A stretch of 64,000 bases of DNA from Nilaparvata lugens (GCF_014356525.2 NC_052511.1:34602687-34666686), one strand, 5' to 3'. Shown: positions 11,301 through 21,822, numbered from the stretch's first letter. Notes: generated from the sequence alone by a model not told the origin. Numbers and translations are program-made.

Positions 11301-14300
11301 CAACCCATCGATACACATACAATTCATGAAAACGGTTGCAAATGCAGCAAATTTCCAAAGACCAGACCATGTTTGTCAAATTAGATACAACCATAAAGTA
11401 TTAGGATAGCATAAGCTTGTGCTACAGACAGATAGATATGAAGATAGATAGATGGATTGTGCTATCTTCCCGCTATGATACAAAATAGGAAAATCTAGTT
11501 TTGAAGAAATGTTCCACTCATGGTGGACACAAAACGCCTCCCAAATATCACTTATTATTGATTGATGCTTATGATGCTTATCACCTATTGAGAAGGAAAG
11601 TATTCCTCTACATTCTATCATACAAAAAAGAATACTTCATTCTCGACTTCATAGATACTTTATTACAGTAATTTTCAAGTTATATTTAATCTCTAATTCT
11701 ATAGTTTTGAAGAACGTATTAGGCTACTTACAGACCAGCAACCGGATCTGCAGTCAATTCAGAAATGCTGGAGAAATATCTATTCTCCCAATTTGAAATA
11801 TATGTTTCTATTTGTTCTACCAGCGTGACCAAATGGTTTGAAGCACGATCATCTTATCACCTTCAAGATCTTTCATCTCATTAGTTATGCAGAAGCAAAA
11901 ACTTATGTGGGCATCATTTTGAATAGAAGTCGGTTTCATTTTCTCATATTAAATATTGAAGTTTCGTTTATTTGGGTAATTTTTATTGTGCAGTCTTTTT
12001 ATTGTACATTGAATGAGCAATGAGAAGTATCGATAAGCAATATCAATCAATACCTTATTCTTATCAATATTGGACCGACCCATCACCCGTGCCATTATTG
12101 TGAGCACACGCTAAGATCAACGAAGTGAGTAGAATGTGATAATGAACTCTGATTCGATCTATATCTACATTCAAGAAATGAGCTGCTAAGCAATTTATCA
12201 GATAGGAGAATAATATACCGTAAACTTATTATTTCATACTACCCTCAGCAACGTACAGTTGCTCTGGGAGAACTTAGAACTGTAGCCTATTCATTGATTG
12301 TGGGTAGAATCCTTATCTTCAGAAATTGACATGATAGAGAAATCTTATATGAAAAATAAAAAAAGGTAATGTTAACTACTACTCGATACTAGAAATTCTG
12401 TGGATTTAGGGTCGATTAGAAACGCAAATTATTGATTTATAAATACTAGTGGTTCTGTTACTGTTCACAGACCTCACGCAGTATTCTCATCCACAAGTAG
12501 GCCTACCTGATGTCACCTGTTTTAAATGTTAACAAACTCAGTTCACGTTTGAATTTGTATTCCATATGATATAATCCATCCAGTTTCGTGATAATCTTTC
12601 CATCTTATGAAAATTAATTTCTTACAATCAAAAATATTATAATTTCTTCAGCATTATTTAGTTCATTTGATATTTTTAATCTATACTTATAAAATTCTTA
12701 TCTCACTGACTCACTCACTCACTCACTGATCACGATTTCTGGAGAACAACTGGATGGATTACAACAGAACTTGGAATATAGCTTCCTTATACGTCCTAGG
12801 TACTCACTAAGGAATCTTTTGGCGATATTTCAACTCTAAGGGTGGTTTATAAGGGTTTAAAGTTCGTATTTTAGCATGTATATTCTTTTTCTCCCAATCT
12901 CTTAATTATAATTGAAATGTCCATATCATATGTTACTATAGAACCATAATCTAGAGAGAGTACCTATTCGGAACAGTTGATAACTGGCAACTAAATTAAT
13001 AATTTTGTCAGGTTGGCATAAAGTTGAGATGACTTCATTAGGCTGGCACCAAGTTGAAGAACTAATTAAAATGCATTTATCGAGAACAAATTGATTGGTC
13101 ACTGCTGCTTCAATCAGAGCTATTCCTGGGAGTATAGATAATTAATGTTTTTTTCATAAAACAAAGCTATATGACGGGAGTTGCTTCTATAATTTTGATC
13201 CTATTCTATCAACAAGACTAATTATTTTGTTTGTTTGATTTTACAAATCGCGAAAACTGCTAAACAATTTCGATGAAATTTTAATAATTCACCATGATAT
13301 ATGGAGGGTATTTTTGAAACTTCAGAAGTCTCCGTTTGAATAGATTCCACCTGTTTGCAAATAATGAGGAAATTCGGTCAAAATTCAACTAGGGCGAAAG
13401 AAAGGGGTTATTTATTGAAACGGCTAAATATCTGTTGCTGCTTTTCCTAATGTAAAAATATCTTCCATAGAAGTAAGGCGCTTTTCCCATGAATCAATTA
13501 TTCTTCCCAAACATTGATGGTTTTACCAAAGAAAATAGAAGGTATTGGAGAATATGCATAACAGTTCGTTGACTGTCAGTATTCCTCATCAATAGCATCA
13601 ATGCTCCCCATTCAAACAATGCCTACACATTGTTGTGAAACTTACTTACTAATTTGGTTACTTTAAATCAGAAGAAGATAATAATGTTGATGATCGCTAC
13701 TTTTCAATTTCAATCATGTTTGACATTTTTGCTTTCGACGCCAGCTGTTATTATTTTGTGAAATAAGCTCCCATTGAACGAAATCATAATAATTGAAGTC
13801 AGTAAATACTGAAAGCAATTTCTGTTTGAATAATTATGTGTGTTTGTGGATATTTATGCATGACGGACGAATTTCGAAAACGGCTCTAGCGATTTCAATT
13901 AAATCAGGAAGATAGTGGGTTTGCGACAAAAAAAAACATTATTTTGGAACAGATCTCAACTCTGGGAAAATTCGCTGAAGTTCCTTGAGAAAGGATTATT
14001 GGTCCCTCAAGTAGCAGCTGATTACAATTTTTTTCCATAGTCTCTTGAAAACGTAAGAGAGTGTGAGCGAATGAAAAAGATTATAATAGCTGTAGTTGAG
14101 TTAACAAATTTGGCGACCTTATTTTAAAACATTGCAGTATTCATGGAACATCTGGGAAAATAGGTTCAGAAAGTGACCGGATTATAGCAAAATAAATTTT
14201 AAATCGATCTCTCCAAACACATCGTTTGTACGCAGCCATGGCCTTGAGAGAGCCAGTTGCACTGTCAGTTAATTCATAATCCGGACTAAATACCACGAGA

Positions 14301-17300
14301 ATCAATCAGAGAAGCCTTCTATTAAAAAAAACCCTGCTCTGATTAATTCACATGAAATTTAATCCTGATTAAAATTGAACAGGATTTTGTGCTACTGGGC
14401 CTGATATTTTCATGTTTAAAAATCAGCTAAAAAGTAAATCGAAAAAAAACATAATATTTCATCAGCTGCTCCTATTTCCTTTCATGATGTCATTACATGA
14501 CACAAGACAAACCTATTGATATTGATGGATCACAAGTAAATACTAAAGTTGGCAATATTTAGATAGAAATTGAATTGAATTACATGTTAGTTCACATCCA
14601 AATTTTCATCCCAAAGCTTTTGGTTTCAAGCTAAGATCAAGGAAAGAAATCATATAATGGTAGTCAATAATCAAAGTGATTGAATAAACTCTATTCAGAT
14701 TTATGCAAATTCACATTAAAATGACCCCACTTAAATGTTATGATAGTGAAGTTTAGGACATGAAAAATCAGCTACAATAAATGTTATACCAACTACTATG
14801 GATAGACTTTTACGTATGAATGGACTTCCATGGAAGAAAGAATCAGTGGATTGGCTGCTTTTACACTTTTGGATAAGTGAAACGAAAAGTAAGCGACAGG
14901 CTATGCCAAAAATTCCAGAATAAGCAAGAGATCCATGGATACCAGAGTCATCGAATTCCGAATCAACTTAATTTTTAATTTATTCTTCAATTGCACCAAG
15001 CAAAAACAAAAATAACTTGATCACTACTAATTTGATAACTGTCAACGGGAAGGAAATATTAATTACCAATGAATAGAGTCGAGGTCAACTCTGAAGCCCC
15101 GCCCAATATTCTACAAAATTCGCTGCAATTAGACTACTATTTTACAGAGCATTTCCAACACATCAATTAATAATTATTAGAATGATTTGACTCAATAATT
15201 TTCATGCCAATTTGTGGCACAATCTCAAAAACGATTATTACAATTTTGGTAGGATTTAGATTATACATTTTTCACAAAAATAATTTTATCTTTTAACTCC
15301 CGTAGCGAAGCACAGGTGACCTACTAGTCACCTATAAAATTCGTTTTTTCCAAAAGTGAGAATATTGATACTGATGGGCATGCATAATAATACCATGACT
15401 GCAAAACAAAATATTGGAACCAAAGACCTTAAAGATGCATACCTCTCTAAGGTATTTGATTGGAACTATAGATAGATCTTATAGAAATACAGAAATAGAC
15501 TGGCTTCTCCAGACATCCTGTGTAATCATTTGTCAGCTGATTGATCATGAATAATTCTATAGTCTGATTAATCCTATCTTCAGAGTAGATGATAATTATA
15601 GAGTGATATAGGAGTATGGAGAAATTCCTTCTCCTTCCATATTATCCTTAAGATGCAAAATTTCAAAAAATCTTGTGTATACATCGACGCGCAGTTGAAA
15701 AAGGAATATTTATGCCAAATCTCATAGAATTCTATCAACGCGTTAGGCTGTAATTGCGTTTCATACAGACAAAAGAAAATCCGAATTAAAACATAGACCT
15801 CACTACGTTCGGTCGATTACTGGTTTGTAAGATTTTTTCTGTCGATTCGAAATATTATAAGACGGCTTAGGTGCAAACTTTCCCGGCACAGTGAATGACT
15901 GTAGCTGTGAAAAATCATAATAACCGCAAATGCATCCATAATTCACTGTTGGACCAACATGATATTTGATCATCGTGATGGTCTCAGAGAGCAAACATTA
16001 TCAATGTCCCAATGTTCAAGCACGCTTGAAAAGCATTGAAATGGAATTTGCAGACTGTGAACTTTACCAGGAGATAATGAATATTTTTGAACTTCATGCT
16101 CATCGCTAGGTTATTGGTCGAGCAGATTATCACACTCCATTTCATGCTTGATACAGTGGAAAAACGAGTATGACACTGAACGATAAAGTGAGCATAGAAT
16201 GGGGTACGTTTTTCAACGCTTCTTTCCTTATTTTTTCATATGAGAATTGCCCTGGAAAATGATAAAGTGAGAGGAATTATGGAACATGGTGAAAATTTAT
16301 GTGATTATTATTACAAGCTTGACATGGAAATTCTTCAAATGCTATTTAATCCCATAATGATGGTGAGAATGAAAATCAATCAAGTAGAGATAGCTAAATT
16401 TATACCGTGAATTTCTAAAATCTTTTGATATTTTTCTAATGTTCCAAGGAAAGGACCTCCACTGAAACATCTGGAAGGAGATAATCGGTATAGAATGTTT
16501 ATACTTTTAAAAAAATAACTGAACAGCTTTGATAGTATAGTTATTTTTCAAACTATTTTTGAAAAAATCTAAAATGAACTCATTTCATCATTTGCAAGAG
16601 ATAAGAAAGCTATCGCAAACGAATTTATTGTTCAGAGCAAAATAACAGATTCATGAACAGTGATGTGATCGACTCTAAACTCATATTACATGGTGCCTCT
16701 AATCTTTCTGACTGAAAGCATTTGAAGACTCCGTTGACATTGAGTAAGTTATAGGAACGCGTTCTACGACATCTTTCACAACGTCAAAGAAATGCTCCTC
16801 TCCTGACTGCATCGTCCAATTACGTCAAATTGCCTTCTGACACAGAGCAGAAAGCTTTTTGCCAACCTCCTATATGCTACAACACTGGGCAACTCCCAAA
16901 ACGTATTTTCACAAAGTAGGGTACAAAGCTTTAGTGATACACTATCGTTATGATCTCGATATTTTAGTAGAGGATGCAATACAAAAATGTTTACTAGGTA
17001 GAAAACATTATTTATATTCATGGGAAACTTACCTTGAGGATATTTTATTCCCATATCCTACTTTTTTTCAAATCACCAGAGACGAATGAATAGGCGATTG
17101 AACAGTAGAATTGAATTATTGAACAGTTTTTTTTTACCCTATGGTACCACACAATGCACTGCCAGTAAAATTATATAAATTGAAATGATTGTAGTATGTG
17201 CTTCTGACAGGCTCTACCCTCGTTTTTCTAACATATTATGCAGTAGTTTACTTTATTATTTGCATCATTATAGTACTGTATGCCTGGAAATTTATTCACC

Positions 17301-17969
17301 GTCCATGCTTGCAAAGATAATCATCATTCCAAATTATTCCATGACCATTTACAAGAATAAACTCATACAGAACATCACGCTATGAATAAACACATTATGA
17401 ATATCAAATATTATTTCGAGCACACCGAACTCATGAGTAAGAGTAGGCTCAGTTGAAGGCAGGAATTCATTCAACCTGAGTTTAATCTCTGAACAAAATT
17501 GGATGAAGTTGGTAAGCTGTTGAGAAACAACAAAGTTATTCTGGTTAGAGCACTCAACTACAGAATCACTCAAAACAAGGTGCTCCACCTTCGAACGGAG
17601 TAGACCTACATTTATGGAAAAATAACACTGTCGGAAGGGATTAGAATTGAAGGCTATGTACTGGAAGTTTGTATTCTTGATCCCTCGATGTAAGTTGTTA
17701 TTATAATGAAGAAGGAGTTCACGAGTGATTGTTTCCTTGTTCATATTCAGTTATGTTCAAATTTAGTTCGTTCAAATTACCTCATCTATTAATTATTGAA
17801 TTCAAAATTGATTAATTATGTATTGTTTGCGGAAAATTGAGAATTATGCTTACCTTGAATACCGCCCACATTCGTGTACTATTTCGACTACGCCCTGCGT
17901 AGTTACTCTAGGATAGTTGCATCTTCTGAAAGACGAAAAGTAGGCATCAACTTTTCCCAGTAGTCTACC
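8272..17969 (-). CDS. LHFPL: LHFPL-family tetraspan membrane protein gene (four 3' coding exons, first exon not found)
   Basis: Four minus-strand segments with GT-AG borders join in phase: 17854-17969, 11001-11167, 9547-9645, 8272-8396. The joined product is about 168 residues and ends at a stop codon. In order it shows an extracellular stretch with RRCNYP and HECGRYSR, then FRDIPSVWWQ leading into a long hydrophobic segment, a second hydrophobic segment running into YPVGWDNREVRDCCG, and GTCQLSWSAY leading into a last hydrophobic segment and a short tail. That is the LHFPL layout: four membrane helices, conserved cysteines in both outer loops, and a YPxGWD motif after helix 3. The pattern resembles vertebrate LHFPL6/LHFP most. 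Family members are usually about 200-230 residues, so roughly 30-35 N-terminal residues with helix 1 are missing; the first visible exon starts in phase 0. Vertebrate relatives act as membrane accessory subunits, for example with hair-cell channels or GABA-A receptors. A role in this insect is not inferable. Introns are 6,686, 1,355 and 1,150 bp. Confidence 0.9.
8397..9546 (-). other. LHFPL-like gene, last intron
   Basis: This 1,150 bp AT-rich intron has GT-AG ends. It contains no recognisable repeat or coding segment. Confidence 0.85.
9547..9645 (-). CDS. LHFPL: LHFPL-like gene, exon c (helix 3 and second outer loop)
   Basis: This 99 bp exon has acceptor TTTCAG and donor GTAAGT. Reading in phase from exon b it gives LLVCGGIVVYPVGWDNREV, then RDCCGNESHVYKLG with the last glycine codon split G|GG. 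The YPxGWDxxEVxxxCG motif is the clearest LHFPL signature in the gene and contains the second-loop cysteines. The exon is short, and it was found by joining splice sites rather than from an open reading frame. Confidence 0.92.
9732..9752. repeat. Fragment matching the hairpin arm of the 30.4 kb SINE
   Basis: A 21 bp stretch containing CAGATGGAAATTACTGAGAT is identical to the left arm of the hairpin at 30613-30633. Similarity fades right after it, so this is either a small fragment of the same SINE family or a shared element end. Confidence 0.5.
10073..10613. mobile_element. Non-autonomous DNA element (MITE) with ~100 bp terminal inverted repeats
   Basis: The left end GGGTCGCATTAAAGTGTAAT pairs with the right end, which reads GGGTTGCACCAAAGTTTAAT on the minus strand. 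Further in, GAGTCATATGTATGGGAACC and CTTCAATAAGTT are matched by their reverse complements at about 10548-10580, and the similarity continues through CTGTTGTAG.TATAATACTGTAA. It has no coding capacity. A clear target-site duplication was not seen. The family is not identified. Confidence 0.75.
11001..11167 (-). CDS. LHFPL: LHFPL-like gene, exon b (membrane helix 2 and start of helix 3)
   Basis: This 167 bp exon has acceptor TTGCGTTGCAG and donor GTGAGTACC. The reading frame completes a split arginine codon, reads FRDIPSVWWQASTVLVGAG, crosses a long hydrophobic stretch ending AACCISYVVH, and then TATARAAGCIQLLA. Conserved family features are IPSxxW before helix 2 and the RxxGxIQ motif at the start of helix 3. 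The exon is GC-rich against an AT-rich background. Its acceptor and first 27 bp are repeated 91 bp upstream on the minus strand (around 11232-11280), giving a decoy acceptor. Confidence 0.92.
11232..11328 (-). repeat. Direct repeat duplicating the exon b splice acceptor
   Basis: Positions 11141-11189 and 11232-11280 are a 49 bp direct repeat (offset 91) with one difference. It spans the last bases of the intron, the CAG acceptor and the first 27 bp of exon b. A second matching block (ATACACATACAATTCATG) follows at 11201-11218 and 11311-11328. In the decoy the frame reads FRDIPSVW then TGA, because TGGTGGCAG has become TGGTGACAG. Confidence 0.9.
12680..15327 (+). mobile_element. Long non-autonomous Helitron
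   Basis: The 5' end after an A is TCTATACTTATAAAATTCTT followed by (ACTC)n. The 3' end is CCCGTAGCGAAGCACAGGTG followed by ACCTACTAG and a T. These are Helitron hallmarks: insertion between A and T, 5'-TC, and 3'-CTAG preceded by a GC-rich near-palindrome (CCCGT.GCGAAGCAC.GGT). No Rep or helicase frame is present in the 2,648 bp, so it depends on an autonomous partner. Its first ~450 bp resemble the body of the short Helitrons at 19.97-28.4 kb. It lies within an LHFPL intron, in the orientation opposite to the gene. Confidence 0.8.
15420..15814 (-). repeat. Dispersed repeat beginning GACCGAACG.AGTGAGGTCT, minus-strand copy
   Basis: Read on the minus strand it starts GACCGAACGTAGTGAGGTCT and includes CGTCGATGTATACA and a shared CAGACTATAGAATTATTCAT block. 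The same blocks in the same order occur on the plus strand at 33621-33895. Well-supported similarity covers 15534-15814; the extension to 15420 is tentative. The first ~20 bp form a GACC...GGTC near-hairpin, which recalls Helitron ends, but the class is not established. Confidence 0.6.
17854..17969 (-). CDS. LHFPL: LHFPL-like gene, exon a (first outer loop)
   Basis: This 116 bp exon is preceded on the minus strand by TTTTGCAG and followed by GTAAGC. It begins in phase 0 and reads GRLLGKVDAYFSSFRRCNYP, then a short loop, then EIVHECGRYSR, with the last arginine codon split AG|A across the intron. The FRRCxYP and ECGRY motifs match the first extracellular loop of LHFP/LHFPL6-type proteins, where the two cysteines are thought to pair. 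The acceptor and donor are both good. Codon use is less AT-rich than the surrounding intron. The upstream exon should end in phase 0 just after helix 1; no convincing partner was found between 17970 and 64000. Confidence 0.88.
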
Positions 17970-18410
17970 CTGCAAAACAAAATTGGATTTTTTTATCAAG
18001 ATGCATCACTCAGCAATTACTGATAATTGAACCAAATACTCCAGAGTGAAAAAATAGCAATAGTAATAATTACCTCCAAATTAAATTTCTAGTTAGTGGA
18101 AGATAAATGTCAAGGAAAGCTTATAATTACATTATTATTCTACTAGCTTATGACAAAGTTTGAAAAGATCGAAGATATTGGCACTGGCAAAGAGACAAAG
18201 GAGTGTATTGAATTTGTGAAACACTGAGACAACTGAAAACTCTTCAGATAAAATTAAAATTTGTCTGTTACATGGAATCTTATTAGAATACTGAGACGAG
18301 AGACAATGCATGGAGTTAAATGTAATTTTCGAATATTTTGGAGCATTTGATGCTGAGGAAAAACCTGAAATTTGCAAACTTCCACAAAATGTATTTATTT
18401 ATTTATTCAT

Positions 18411-19586
18411 TCTTATGGCTTTAGAAGGAATAGAGGAACAAGAGAAGCTATATTGTGTTTAAGGAACATTGTGGAAAAGAGTTTCGAAGTAAATAAGAAG
18501 GTGTATATTGCTTTTGTAGATTTACTCAAGGCATTTGATAGGGTAAATTGGAATGTCCTCATGCAAACACTCAAAACAATCAAAGTAGATTACAGAGACA
18601 GAAGGATCATAAGAGAGCTGTATACTGCTCAAACAGCATTTATAAAGGTGGGTGAGAAACAAAGAGAAGCTGCCATCAAGAGAGGAGTAAGGCAGGGTTG
18701 TAGTTTGTCACCGCTTTTGTTCAATATCTATGTAGAACTGGCTGTCAATGAATGTAAGGAATATTGTTCAGGAATCAAGGTAAATGGATTAAGAGTGCAA
18801 ATGCTCCGCTTTGCAGACGATATTGCAATAGTGGCACAAGATAAAGGTAATCTAGAGAGAGCACTGAATACCTTGCATGACATTCTCAAAAATGAATTTT
18901 ACATGGAGATAAATAAGGCTAAGACAGAAGTGATGATATGCTCCAAGAATCCTGATTTTCAAATAGTAAAGATAGAGAATAACGCCCTCAAACAAGTAAA
19001 AAAATTTAAATACTTAGGTAGCATTATTTCAGAGGATGGAAAAGACAAAGAAGACATAAAGCGCCGTATAAGAGAAGCCAAGGCAATTTTCATCAATAAA
19101 CGGAATGTGCTTTCCTCCAAAAGTCTGAATTTGGATTTGAGAAAGAGACTTATAAAGAGTTGTATCTGGAGTATTGCACTATATGGCTCAGAGACATGGA
19201 CTATCGGTAAGGCGGAAGAAAAGGCAATTATGCATTTGAAGTATGGTGTTGGAGGCGAATGCTGAAAATAAAATGGACCGATAGAATAACAAATGAAGAA
19301 GTATTTCAAAGGGCTGAAGAGACACAAAAAACTCTATTGAAATCTCTTAGGGACAGACGGCATTCTTGGATAGGACATATTATAAGACACAGCGAATTCA
19401 CGCTAACAATACTGGAAGGTGCAATCAGTGGACAACGGGCTCGTGGAAGACCCCGGCTACAATATTTGAAGCAGATAACCCGGGATCTTGGGGTCCAGAG
19501 CTATACCCAACTAAAACAGCTGGCTCTGGACAGACAAAGATGGAAAGCTGCCAACCAATCGGACGATTGAAGCAGAAGAAGAAGAT
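18411..19586 (+). pseudogene. 5'-truncated, frameshifted LINE reverse transcriptase
   Basis: The frame from about 18414 to 19231 reads YGFRRNRGTREAI, FVDLLKAFDRVNW (palm motif), GVRQGCSLSPLLFNIY, RFADDIAIVAQ (catalytic YADD-type box, here FADD), INKAKTEVM, KYLGSIISEDG and LYGSETW. A shift of one base near 19230 moves the frame. Downstream (19232-19570) it reads FEVWCWRRMLKIKWTDRITN, RHSWIGHIIRH, GRPRLQYLKQITRDLG and a stop. These are consecutive reverse-transcriptase motifs of an insect non-LTR element. The N-terminal endonuclease and the first finger motifs are missing. A GAAGAAGAAGA tail at about 19568-19586 marks the 3' end. Key active-site aspartates are intact, but the shift and truncation make it dead. 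Confidence 0.92.
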
Positions 19587-19970
19587 GGCTTTATCGGCAG
19601 AGAGATCCTTTTGGATGTTCTGTCTTGCCGTATTACCCAATGTCATTTCCTATCAAAACTCAATTTTATAGGTTATGTATTGGTTATTCATGTTTTTTCA
19701 CTAAAAATTTGCACTTTGACTTCCAAGTTTTTATTTTATAGAATTCAAAATCAATAAAACTTATTTCTAAACACAATATTCACAATTTTATATTTCTCAA
19801 ATAAGAAACCAATATTGACATGATCTGACAAAAATATTAGCTAAGGAACAGAAGTTTAGAATAAAAACAATATTATTCTATCCTGTTATATTAAGCGAGC
19901 AATTTCCGTATTTATCTGGTTCTTTTTATTCCTGGTTATTTTCATATCTGGCTATTTTTAAATCTGATTA
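19587..19970. other. AT-rich spacer between LINE and Helitron
   Basis: Nothing is recognisable here. It separates the LINE tail from the inverted Helitron copy. Confidence 0.6.
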
Positions 19971-20640
19971 CTAGCCGTCAGGCTCGCTTCGCTCGCCATA
20001 TCCGTCTAGCAGGGGGCTCTGCCCCCTGGACCCCGACTGGATCGTCCAGGAATGAGATCAGCAGGCTCGCTTCGCTCGCCTGCATTTTTCATTTGAGCAT
20101 TTTTATCACATGTTAGGACGATCCAGTCGGGGGTCCAGACTAAACGTCTGGCTAAACGGATATGGCGAGCGAAGCGAGCCTGACGGCTAGTAATATAATA
20201 TTTCCAGGAATAGCTCTGATTGGAGTAGCAGTGCCCAATCAATTTTTCCGCGATAAATGCATTTCAATCCTCAACTTGGTGCCAACCTAACAAAGTCAAC
20301 TCAACTTAATGCCAACCTTACAAAATTATTAATTTAGTTAGCAGTTAACAACTGTTTCGAAGAGGTACTCTCTCTAGTTTATAGTTCTATATTAACATAT
20401 GGTATGGACATTTATTAATTATTATAATTAAGAGAATAAGAAGAATATACATGCTAAAAGACGAACTTTAAACCCTTAAAAACCACCCTTAGAGTTGAAA
20501 TATTGCCAAAAGATTTCTTAGTGCGCCTCTAAAGGGCCAACTGAACATACCTACCAAATTTGAACGTTTTTGGTCCGGTATATTTTTAGTTCTGCGAGTG
20601 AGTGAGTGAGTCAGTCAGTCAGTGAGTGAGTGCCATTTCG

Positions 20641-20716
<76 letters not shown>

Positions 20717-20724
20717 TAGATAGA
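19971..20724 (-). mobile_element. Short non-autonomous Helitron, minus-strand copy with expanded (TA)n
   Basis: On the minus strand the element begins TCTATCTATCTATATATA after an A and continues through a long (TA)n to AAAGCGAAATGGCACTCACT. It ends GCGAGCGAAGCGAGCCTGAC-GGCTAG followed by T; on the plus strand this end starts with CTAGCCGTCAGGCTCGC. Apart from the (TA)n expansion (20645-20714) it matches the copies at 21154-21822 and 27743-28411. The last 220 bp (19971-20190) are an inverted repeat bounded by CTAG on both sides. Confidence 0.82.
20645..20714. repeat. (TA)35 microsatellite inside the Helitron 5' end
   Basis: Seventy bases of perfect TA dinucleotides are followed by GATAGATAGA. 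The sister copies have only about five TA units here, so the expansion occurred after insertion of this copy. Confidence 0.95.
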
Positions 20725-21153
20725 TTCATATTTTACGGATCTCAAAAACGGCTCTAACGATTTCCACAAAATTTGGAAAATAGTAGGTTTATGATATAAA
20801 GATTCGATTGCACTAGGTCTCATTCTTTGGGAAACTCGCTGAACGACATTAAAAGGATAATTCATCCTTGGAAAATAAATGATAATTTCGTCGTCTCTCG
20901 ATAACAGGAGATGCGTGTGCATGTGTGGGAGAGAGACAGAATTATTTCCAGCTGTGTAATCATAACCAAACAGCGAGAAATAATGTTATCTAGCTAGACA
21001 ATTCAATCCAAAGACCTTAAAGATGCATAGACTCACATGCAGCGCTAGTGTCGTACTTGGAATTGAAATCCGCCATTGAGGGGGCAACCAATTATAAGAT
21101 TATTACATACCAATGCCACCAATGCCTTTGTGATCTATAGTATTACAAATGAA
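20725..21153. repeat. Helitron-related spacer between two head-to-head copies
   Basis: The segment ACGGATCTCAAAAACGGCTC at 20734 onward resembles ACGAATTTCGAAAACGGCTC in the long Helitron near 13867, and the similarity continues through AACGATTTC and GGGAAA.TCGCTGAA. The later part (21009-21031) shares AAAGACCTTAAAGATGCATA with 15421-15442. It is probably debris of an older Helitron-type element into which the flanking copies inserted. Confidence 0.45.
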
Positions 21154-21822
21154 TCTATATATATAAAAGCGAAATTGCACTCACTCACTGACTGACTGAC
21201 TGACTCACTCACTCACTCACTCGCAGAACTAAAAATCTACAGAACCAAAAACGTTAAATTTGGTAGGTATGTTCAGTTTGCCCTTTAGAGGCGCACTAAG
21301 AAATCTTTTGGCAATATTTTAACTCTAAGGGTTTAAAGTTCGTCTTTTAGCATGTATATTCTTCTTCTCCCAATCTCTTAATTATAATTGAAATTTCCAT
21401 ATCATATGTTACCATAGAACTATAATCTAGATAAAGTACCTCTTCGAAACAGTTGTTAACTGGCAACTAAATTAATAATTTTGTCAGGTTGGCATTAAGT
21501 TGAGTTGACTGTTAGGTTGGCACCAAGTTGAAGATTTAAATGCATTTATCGCGGAAAAATTGATTGGGCACTGCTTCTTCAATCCTGGGAATATTATATT
21601 ACTAGCCGTAAACTCGCTTCGCTCGTCATATCCGTTTAGCCAGACGTTTAGTCTGGACCCCCGACTAGATTGTCCTAACATATGATAAAAATACCCAAAT
21701 GAAAAATGCAGGCGAGCGAAGCGTGCCTGCTGATCTCATTCTTGGACGATCCAGTCGGGGGTCCAGGGGGCGGAGCCCCCTGGCTAGACGGATATGGCGA
21801 GCGAAGCGAGCCTGACGGCTAG
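21154..21822 (+). mobile_element. Short non-autonomous Helitron, 669 bp
   Basis: It starts A|TCTATATATATAAAAGCGAA with (ACTC/ACTG)n and ends GACGGCTAG|T. The body shares AAGAAATCTTTTGGCAATAT, TTTAGCATGTATATTCTTC and AACAGTTGTTAACTGGCAAC with the other copies. The terminal 221 bp (21602-21822) start with CTAGCCGT and end with ACGGCTAG, so the 3' end sequence is present twice in opposite orientation. A GGGGGC-GGA-GCCCCC stem lies near its 3' side. No coding capacity. Confidence 0.85.

Larger units (their letters stand above)
11168..17853 (-). other. LHFPL-like gene, first visible intron
   Basis: This 6,686 bp intron carries the duplicated acceptor block at 11232-11328, the long Helitron at 12680-15327 and a minus-strand dispersed repeat at about 15420-15814. 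The remaining AT-rich DNA (11330-12679 and 15815-17853) shows no coding segment I can support. A 131-codon open frame at 17349-17744 is unrecognised. Confidence 0.8.

Noticed and set aside
11732..11767. Possible 36 bp micro-exon in phase with LHFPL exon b (donor GTAAGT)
   Set aside because: The exon at 17854-17969 joins exon b directly and restores the family motif GRYSRFRDIPS, so this segment is not needed.
17349..17744. 131-codon minus-strand frame inside the LHFPL intron
   Set aside because: No recognisable domain, no good splice sites, and it does not fit the LHFPL product. It could be a decayed element, but I cannot support it.
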